From an uncultured Acidimicrobiia bacterium (GTDB lineage: Bacteria; Actinomycetota; Acidimicrobiia; Spongiisociales; JAENVV01): 5,312 bases of DNA. The DNA is taken from contig CAJQPD010000327.1 of assembly GCA_905480085.1 (NCBI GenBank), forward strand, positions 1 through 5,312, read 5' to 3'. The notes under the pieces are model-generated. The model was given only the letters and a program-made list of their open reading frames with translations. It searched no databases and was not told the DNA's origin. The translations under genes and the position numbers were made by a program. Shown in pieces: positions 1 to 5,312 of this stretch. Positions within the stretch are counted from its first letter, which is position 1. The number at the start of each line of letters is the position of its first letter.

Positions 1-672
1 AGGTCCTCGCGCCTCGTCGGCCTGACGGGCTGGATCCTGTGGCGTCGGACACCCTTTCGGGCAATCGCCAGCGATCGACTGGTCCATCCATATCCGGCGA
101 CCGCATTATCTGTTCTCGACCAACTTCCAGGCGTTATTTCCCAGGCGTCTTCGAACGATCAGAGCGACTTCATCCTGGCGCACATCGTTTCTCCACACCC
201 GCCATACGCATTGTCAGCCGACTGTCTGGTCGACGCACCTTTCGGCGCCCCAGAGGCCGGACTAATCGGCGTTGGTGGTGACGCTGCGGAACGCCAGGGG
301 AGGATCGGATACACTCGCCAGGTCGCCTGCGTCAACTCCCATTTAGAGGCACTTGCTCATATTTTGGAGGCGACCGACATGACGGTCCTCGTCACCGGGG
401 ACCATGGCAGTGAGATCCGGGGTCAGGTAGCTCGACATCCAGATACCTGGTCAGCGGAAGATCTGACCGAGCGATTTGGGATCTTTGTTGCTGTCCGCAC
501 GCCTGATGGATGTCATGTGTCCGAGGACACCTTGTTGAATGTGGCCAGAGAGGTTGTCGGTTGTGCCTTGGGTACTGAACTTCCGGTTCTGGAGGACCGC
601 TACTACGCGTCGATTCCTGATGGAGCCGGATTGGTGGACGTGACCGAGAAACTTGACGCAGCGAAACCTTGA
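1..672 (+). CDS. Sulfatase / alkaline-phosphatase-superfamily protein, C-terminal part (5' truncated)
   Basis: The reading frame is open from base 1 to the TGA at 670-672, giving 223 residues with no start in the window, so this is the 3' part of a longer gene. Fragment residues 60-69 read AHIVSPHPPY, a motif seen in membrane-linked sulfatase-like enzymes. Residues 104-115 (YTRQVACVNSHL) precede a helix, and residues 129-136 read VLVTGDHG, where the Asp-His pair (D134, H135) matches the metal-binding DHG of the alkaline phosphatase superfamily. ERFGIFVAVRTP follows, also usual for the LTA-synthase-like sulfatase group. The nucleophile Ser/Thr/Cys and any N-terminal membrane segments would lie upstream, outside the window. 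The substrate (sulfate ester, phosphodiester or phosphoglycerol transfer) cannot be told from this part. No signal-peptide information is available. Family confidence is good; exact function is unknown. Confidence 0.8.
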   Translation, partial: RSSRLVGLTGWILWRRTPFRAIASDRLVHPYPATALSVLDQLPGVISQASSNDQSDFILAHIVSPHPPYALSADCLVDAPFGAPEAGLIGVGGDAAERQGRIGYTRQVACVNSHLEALAHILEATDMTVLVTGDHGSEIRGQVARHPDTWSAEDLTERFGIFVAVRTPDGCHVSEDTLLNVAREVVGCALGTELPVLEDRYYASIPDGAGLVDVTEKLDAAKP

Positions 673-845
673 GCTTTGATGGCTTTCTCGGGGCGGTTTC
701 ATGGTGGAGATTTATTGCACGGCAGGGGAAGAGAAGCGTTCCGCTGGTTCGATTCGATTCACGGGCGGCCGCTCGGCAACCACGACAACATAAACCAATT
801 CCGCCACCTGGAGCGACGCGGTTTTGCAATCAAAGTTGGCAAGCC

Positions 846-864
846 CGGGTCGCGGTTCGACCCG
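846..864 (-). terminator. GC-rich hairpin between convergent genes, possible terminator
   Basis: CGGGTCG (846-852) and CGACCCG (858-864) form a perfect 7-bp stem with a 5-nt loop. It lies 14 nt past the stop codon of the leftward 128-residue gene and within the 206-bp gap separating it from the rightward sulfatase-like gene. Neither strand has a run of T after the stem, so it is not a classical intrinsic terminator; U-less hairpin terminators have been proposed in actinobacteria. The rest of the 673-878 gap shows no supported gene. Confidence 0.35.
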
Positions 865-878
865 TCAACACCTGAGAG

Positions 879-1265
879 CTATTCGTTATCGGATTCGATG
901 AGTGCCGAGAATCCGTCGACCTCAGCTACCGAGGGTTCGTGGGTCCACACATCAACCGATCGCAACAGTTCGGCGTACTCGACTTCTTGTCCTGGCTGCA
1001 GCACGACTCGAATCGGGACGTCCGGACCGAGAATCTCGCGATATTTGGCGAGGATCTCCCGATGCTGGCCGAGATCGAGATCCAACTCGAAAATTACCGC
1101 ATTGGCCGCCTCGAGCATCGGGCATGGTTCATTCTTCAGGATCGGGCAAGTATCGTGGCCAGGACCTGAACACGTCTCGACCGGATGTCCGAGTCGCTTG
1201 AGAAGGTCAACCTGCAAGGACCGATCCGATGCGCAGTCAACCAAGACCGTTCTAAACGTTGACAT
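879..1265 (-). CDS. Small receiver-like (degenerate CheY-fold) hypothetical protein with four cysteines
   Basis: This is a 128-residue protein with no signal peptide or membrane segment, so probably cytoplasmic. The start ATG (1263-1265) has GGAGGT 3 nt upstream. The pattern looks like a response-regulator receiver fold: strand TVLVDC (6-11), helix LQVDLLKRLG (17-26), strand VETC, strand NAVIFELDL (55-63), helix REILAKYREIL (69-79), strand PIRVVLQ (84-90) and strand DVWTHEP (105-111). The usual phospho-acceptor Asp is not clear at the end of the third strand (E60/D62 lie nearby), and the conserved Lys of the last strand is replaced in THEP, so ordinary phosphorelay is unlikely. Cysteines C32, C40 and C48 are evenly spaced by seven residues, two in Cys-Pro pairs (CPIL, CPML), with C11 in addition; this suggests metal binding or redox sensing, by inference only. 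It stands alone, converging on the sulfatase-like gene. I do not recognise a named family. Confidence 0.78.
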   Translation of the reverse strand: MSTFRTVLVDCASDRSLQVDLLKRLGHPVETCSGPGHDTCPILKNEPCPMLEAANAVIFELDLDLGQHREILAKYREILGPDVPIRVVLQPGQEVEYAELLRSVDVWTHEPSVAEVDGFSALIESDNE

Positions 1266-1268
1266 ATG

Positions 1269-1274
1269 ACCTCC
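1269..1274 (-). promoter_or_regulatory. Shine-Dalgarno site of the receiver-like gene
   Basis: On the minus strand GGAGGT lies 3 nt before the ATG at 1263-1265. It is a full-strength site at slightly short spacing, and it supports both the start choice and the reality of this small gene. Confidence 0.75.
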
Positions 1275-1624
1275 AGTTCGTAGCCTGTGATGCCACCGCG
1301 CGGGAATCTAGAGGCTTTTGGCCCTATTGATCACCTACCAACGGACGCCAGTCAGGTTTCGATCACCGAGTCTTCGCTGTCGCCAATGCCGCGGCGGTGG
1401 CCGGGTTCCTTGATCGGTCCGAGGCTGTTGCGGGGGTTTCTTGGAGGGGACCGGAACCGCCATTGCTTGCCCGAGCCACGGTTGACGAGGACAAACTGAA
1501 TCGTTCCCGGCGGGCCTCTCACGGGTGTCGACAATACGCGTAGATGTTCATGTCGCAGCGATCGGCCACAGGTAGCTGTTTCACCCAGGGGAGGTCCCGA
1601 TGGCGGCTTGGTATCGCTTCAGTC
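1275..1624. other. 350-bp stretch without a supported gene, containing an imperfect dyad
   Basis: Both strands hold only short open frames that begin at GTG or TTG without good ribosome binding sites and resemble no family, so I call no gene. The one structure seen is an imperfect inverted repeat at 1384-1465: CAAT (1384-1387) with ATTG (1462-1465), GGCGGT (1393-1398) with ACCGCC (1456-1461) and CCGG (1401-1404) with CCGG (1451-1454). An alternative nested pairing uses GGTTCC (1404-1409) with GGAACC (1453-1458) and GGTCC (1416-1420) with GGACC (1448-1452). The stretch must hold the promoter of the leftward receiver-like gene and the 3' end of the membrane-protein transcript, but I cannot place either. 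Confidence 0.5.
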
Positions 1625-2398
1625 CTACGCCGGCTTGTTGGTCCACCCTCCGACAACCGGAGCAGAATCAAAAAGCCCTTCTCCCGGCATATGAAGGGGC
1701 GGTTGGTTTACGAGCATCAACTTCACGCCGACGACGGCAAACCACGCCAAGGTCAGGATGTGTCCGAATGCCATGAGAAAGCCGAGAACACCCACCGGCG
1801 TTCCAGTCAGCGTCCAGGCCGCCCCAATGATCGACGTGAGTGCGGCGAGTAGGCCCATGACAGCGACGGTACCTCCGAATACTCTGGTTTTTGCGTCGAC
1901 GAGCGACGCCGAGATCACCATGGCGGCGATTGGTATGGAGACGGTGGTGCGCACGACTTCGGCGAACCAAATCCCAGCGTGCAGTATCGAATCGTCAACG
2001 GTGGCAGCATTGATGAGAGCCAGTGTCTGGGCGAAGGGCTGAACCATCAGTGTTACCGCGGCAGCGACGCCGGCGGCCGCCAACACAAGATGTGACCACA
2101 TCGAATAGCCGCCTTCGGCTCGAGAGAGGTAGGAGCGGAGCCCCGAGGCGAAGACAAGCAACAGGATCCCCGCCAAAATCGACTCCACATAGGCCGCTTG
2201 CAACACTTCTTGGGAACGGTCATTGAAGTATGTAGCGATCCGGCTGATTCGGAATGTTGTCCGGAAGAACTCTCGAGAAGGCGAGAGGATGATCGCCGCT
2301 GATCCTAAGGAGTAGAGAAATCCGGCCAAACCAGCGACGCGCCACCACGTCAGCCACAAGCGGAGTCGACCGATCGGCCTGACCACCTTCACGACCAT
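1625..2398 (-). CDS. Hypothetical integral membrane protein, about six transmembrane segments
   Basis: The protein has 257 residues from the ATG at 2396-2398. I chose this start over an in-frame upstream one at 2476 because GGAGGT lies 5 nt before it and the extra 26 residues are not membrane-like. A basic N-terminus (K4, R7, R11, R13) leads into hydrophobic segments at roughly 20-38, 68-86, 101-120, 145-166, 173-196 and 202-225, followed by a short polar tail of about 30 residues ending in GGWTNKPA. The 39-67 loop is polar and charged (SREFFRTTFRISR). There is no Sec signal peptide, ATP-binding motif or recognisable transporter signature. The general shape recalls small DUF-type polytopic proteins, but I do not recognise the family and assign no function. 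It is transcribed divergently from the metYX operon and shares the 395-bp intergenic region with it, so common regulation is possible but unproven. Confidence 0.82.
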   Translation of the reverse strand: MVVKVVRPIGRLRLWLTWWRVAGLAGFLYSLGSAAIILSPSREFFRTTFRISRIATYFNDRSQEVLQAAYVESILAGILLLVFASGLRSYLSRAEGGYSMWSHLVLAAAGVAAAVTLMVQPFAQTLALINAATVDDSILHAGIWFAEVVRTTVSIPIAAMVISASLVDAKTRVFGGTVAVMGLLAALTSIIGAAWTLTGTPVGVLGFLMAFGHILTLAWFAVVGVKLMLVNQPPLHMPGEGLFDSAPVVGGWTNKPA

Positions 2399-2403
2399 GA
2401 CGA

Positions 2404-2409
2404 ACCTCC
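2404..2409 (-). promoter_or_regulatory. Shine-Dalgarno site deciding the start of the membrane protein
   Basis: Minus-strand GGAGGT stands 5 nt before the ATG at 2396-2398, nearly ideal spacing. It fixes the start at 2398 rather than the longer in-frame possibility at 2476. Confidence 0.85.
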
Positions 2410-2464
2410 AGTAACCATCTGCAGCGTAGGGAGCCGCGACTGATCGAGATAGGGTCGTTCGGCC

Positions 2465-2479
2465 CTGGTGAGTCACCAG
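2465..2479. promoter_or_regulatory. Perfect 15-bp palindrome, candidate operator
   Basis: CTGGTGA-G-TCACCAG is a perfect 7-bp inverted repeat around a single central base. It lies between the divergent membrane-protein gene (its start is 67 bp away) and the metYX promoter (its -35 is 33 bp away). The size and symmetry suit a dimeric DNA-binding regulator. A weaker repeat, ACAAT-N7-ATTGT (2492-2508), lies between it and the -35 box. The regulator is unknown, and no regulator gene is in the window apart from the receiver-like protein, which has no DNA-binding domain. Confidence 0.5.
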
Positions 2480-2511
2480 CCGGCACGTTTGACAATCATG
2501 CGAATTGTGCC

Positions 2512-2540
2512 TTGACGGCTCGGGGCGATGCAGGCATACT
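2512..2540 (+). promoter_or_regulatory. Sigma70-type promoter of the metYX leader
   Basis: TTGACG (2512-2517, five of six to TTGACA) is separated by 17 bp from CATACT (2535-2540, four of six to TATAAT). The expected transcription start is around 2546-2550, right at the 5' strand of riboswitch helix P1 (2551), which strongly supports the placement. A perfect TTGACA at 2489-2494 has no -10 at proper distance and is not used in this call. Confidence 0.65.
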
Positions 2541-2550
2541 TCCTTTCGTA

Positions 2551-2629
2551 CTTATCAAGAGCGGTGGAGGGACAGGCCCTTTGAGACCGCGGCAACCAGT
2601 ACGGCTGGTGCCAATGCCTGATCGATGAG
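2551..2629 (+). promoter_or_regulatory. SAM-I (S-box) riboswitch aptamer
   Basis: The sequence follows the S-box consensus closely. P1 is CTTATC (2551-2556) with GATGAG (2624-2629), six pairs including one G-U. AAGA joins to P2, GCGGT (2561-2565) with ACCGC (2586-2590), interrupted by the kink-turn elements GGA (2566-2568) and TGA (2582-2584). GGG (2569-2571) pairs with CCC (2577-2579), and loop GG (2575-2576) is placed for the pseudoknot with CC (2596-2597). P3 is GGC-A-ACCAG (2591-2599) with CTGGT-GCC (2605-2612), a 5-nt loop and one bulged A. The conserved CAAT follows at 2612-2615. P4 is not evident: only about a dozen bases separate P3 from P1. The aptamer binds S-adenosylmethionine and normally lowers expression of methionine genes; here it precedes metY and metX, the expected targets. 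Confidence 0.93.
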
Positions 2630-2645
2630 AAAGAGGCGCACAACG

Positions 2646-4107
<1,462 letters not shown>

Positions 4108-4120
4108 GGCCATCCCTTCG

Positions 4121-4147
4121 GGCGGGAGGTCAGGTTGACCTCCCGCC
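4121..4147 (+). terminator. Perfect 12-bp intercistronic hairpin between metY and metX
   Basis: GGCGGGAGGTCA (4121-4132) and TGACCTCCCGCC (4136-4147) pair without mismatch around a 3-nt loop, starting 13 nt after the metY stop and ending 16 nt before the metX ATG. There is no T-run after it. It could end some transcripts (setting a lower metX level), protect the metY 3' end, or act on metX translation, because its left arm carries the only Shine-Dalgarno-like GGGAGGT in the gap (4124-4130). The structure is certain from sequence; its role is not. Confidence 0.6.
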
Positions 4148-4163
4148 TAGGCTCTGATCTCTC

Positions 4164-5312
4164 ATGACTGATCCAGATACGCTCCCCAGCGTCACCGAGT
4201 TCTATGACTTTCCGGCAGATCTGTTGCCATACAAGTTGCAGAACGGCGAGACGCTGTCACAAATCCGACTTGCGTATCAAACGTACGGGCAACTGAACTC
4301 TGACAATTCGAACGTCATCCTTTTGTTCCATGCCCTTACCGGTAGCCAGAACCCGGCCGGTATCAACCCGTCGGTCCCCGGCGTCGACCTGTGGAGCGAA
4401 GAGTGTCAGGTGGGGTGGTGGCCCGGGTGGATCGGTCCTGGTCGGACCATTGACACAGATCGTTTCTTTGTGATCTGCGTCAACTACCTCGGGGGCTGTT
4501 ACGGCTCGACGGGCCCGACCTCGATCAACCCTGAGACGGGCGTTCCGTTTGGTGGCTCGTTTCCGGAAGTGACCTTTTCGGACATCGTCGACACGCAAAT
4601 GATATTGCTCGACCACCTCGGGATCAGGAAGCTTCACACGGCGATTGGCCCATCGGTTGGTGGGATGATGTGCGTGAGCCTGGCTACCCGGTATCCAGAT
4701 CGCGTCGAACGGGTGGTGCCCGTCGCGTCCGGCCTGTACACCTCGTCGCTGCAATTCATCTATAACTTCGAGCAGACCAACGCCATCCTGAACGACCCGA
4801 ACTTCAACGGTGGCGACTATTACGACGGCCCTCGACCTGACCAGGGTCTGGCCCTCGCCAGAATGATCGGGCACAAAACCTTTGTGTCTCTCGACGCGAT
4901 GAAATTCCGAGCTCGGGGCGAAGTGACCGACGGGATTGGCCCGGCCGGCTATCAGATGAGGTCACCGCTTGAGTCGTACATGTGGCACCAGGGTCAGAAG
5001 TTTCTTCAACGATTCGATGCCAACACCTATGTCAGGCTGATGACAGCATGGCAGCACTTCGACCTACTCGAAGAAGCCGGTGCCGCGAACATGACGGAGC
5101 TGCTTAAACGGTCGCGACCCCACCGGTACTTGTTATTCACGATCGATTCGGATGTCTGCTATTACCCCGAGGAACAGGCAGTCATGCTGGACGCGCTGCG
5201 GGCGGCGGGTGTGGCGGCTCGCCGGGTCATCGTCTCGTCGGAGAAGGGCCACGACTCGTTTTTGCTCGAACCCGAGTTGTATGCCGACGTTCTTGACGAC
5301 TTCCTTTCCTAG
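4164..5312 (+). CDS. metX: Homoserine O-acetyltransferase (MetX, alpha/beta hydrolase fold)
   Basis: MetX transfers the acetyl group of acetyl-CoA to the hydroxyl of L-homoserine, supplying O-acetylhomoserine to MetY. The gene is complete: 382 residues, a usual length, with its TAG being the last three bases of the window. Landmarks are HALTG (56-60), the oxyanion region; GPGRTIDTDRFFVICVNYLG and GGCYGSTGP (110-118), a MetX hallmark; the nucleophile elbow GPSVGGM with Ser164; and the remaining triad residues Asp330 (IDSD) and His363 (KGHDSF). The elbow reads GPSVGG rather than the common GGSMGG. Some MetX-type enzymes use succinyl-CoA, which I cannot exclude, but pairing with MetY favours acetyl transfer. 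The start at MTDP is the family's normal N-terminus, yet no Shine-Dalgarno site lies in the 16 nt between the hairpin and the ATG. It probably shares the riboswitch-controlled transcript with metY, 56 bp upstream. Confidence 0.95.
   Translation: MTDPDTLPSVTEFYDFPADLLPYKLQNGETLSQIRLAYQTYGQLNSDNSNVILLFHALTGSQNPAGINPSVPGVDLWSEECQVGWWPGWIGPGRTIDTDRFFVICVNYLGGCYGSTGPTSINPETGVPFGGSFPEVTFSDIVDTQMILLDHLGIRKLHTAIGPSVGGMMCVSLATRYPDRVERVVPVASGLYTSSLQFIYNFEQTNAILNDPNFNGGDYYDGPRPDQGLALARMIGHKTFVSLDAMKFRARGEVTDGIGPAGYQMRSPLESYMWHQGQKFLQRFDANTYVRLMTAWQHFDLLEEAGAANMTELLKRSRPHRYLLFTIDSDVCYYPEEQAVMLDALRAAGVAARRVIVSSEKGHDSFLLEPELYADVLDDFLS

Noticed and set aside
740..870. Possible tRNA, suggested by two GGTTCGA motifs resembling a T-loop
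   Set aside because: Neither motif is flanked by the 5-bp T-stem required, and no acceptor or anticodon stem can be built; the second belongs to the hairpin at 846-864.
676..1269. Long rightward open frame (197 codons)
   Set aside because: It lies opposite the receiver-like gene, which has a strong ribosome binding site and protein-like sequence; the rightward product is rich in Ser, Arg and Thr with no recognisable fold.
1600..1776. 58-residue rightward frame starting with MAAWYRF and a strong GGGGAGGT site 4 nt upstream
   Set aside because: Most of it is antisense to the C-terminus of the membrane protein, and its second half is an Arg-rich, low-complexity shadow. The ribosome binding site may be chance.
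2399..2476. 26-residue N-terminal extension of the membrane protein
   Set aside because: The downstream ATG at 2398 has an ideal GGAGGT, which would lie inside the coding sequence of the longer version; the extension is not membrane-like.
2489..2494. Perfect TTGACA as the metYX -35 box
   Set aside because: At 16-18 bp spacing there is no -10-like sequence; TTGACG at 2512 with CATACT at 2535 fits and puts the RNA start at riboswitch P1.
4257..4874. 205-codon leftward open frame inside metX
   Set aside because: It is a shadow of the GC-rich metX codons; metX is unmistakable by its catalytic motifs.

Overview
The window reads as chromosomal DNA from a GC-rich bacterium, most likely an actinobacterium (an Acidimicrobiia-like lineage would fit). 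This rests on codon style, strong GGAGG ribosome binding sites and the character of the proteins; no rRNA or marker gene is present to confirm it. No mobile element, CRISPR array, tRNA or rRNA was found.

Layout: (1) 1-672 (+) is the 3' end of a sulfatase / alkaline-phosphatase-superfamily gene cut off by the window's left edge. (2) 879-1265 (-) is a small cytoplasmic protein resembling a degenerate response-regulator receiver domain with four cysteines; it converges on gene 1 with a hairpin between them. (3) 1266-1624 has no convincing gene, only an imperfect dyad. (4) 1625-2398 (-) encodes an unrecognised protein of about six transmembrane segments, with a clear start and Shine-Dalgarno site. 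(5) 2399-2793 is a regulatory region: a 15-bp palindrome, a sigma70-type promoter, a SAM-I (S-box) riboswitch, a possible 24-codon leader ORF rich in Cys and Met codons, and a long hairpin overlapping the end of that ORF. (6) 2794-4107 (+) is metY and 4164-5312 (+) is metX, separated by a perfect 12-bp hairpin.

How it works together: MetX activates homoserine by O-acylation and MetY replaces the acyl group with sulfide to give homocysteine, the direct-sulfhydrylation route to methionine. The SAM riboswitch gives feedback from the end product SAM. The most interesting feature is what follows the riboswitch: the candidate leader peptide has five Cys/Met codons within seven positions (M-W-C-C-M-P-C), ending exactly where the left arm of an 11-bp hairpin begins. 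That is the geometry expected of ribosome-mediated attenuation, so the operon may read both SAM (by RNA aptamer) and Cys/Met supply (by translation). The riboswitch is secure; the leader-peptide layer is a hypothesis.
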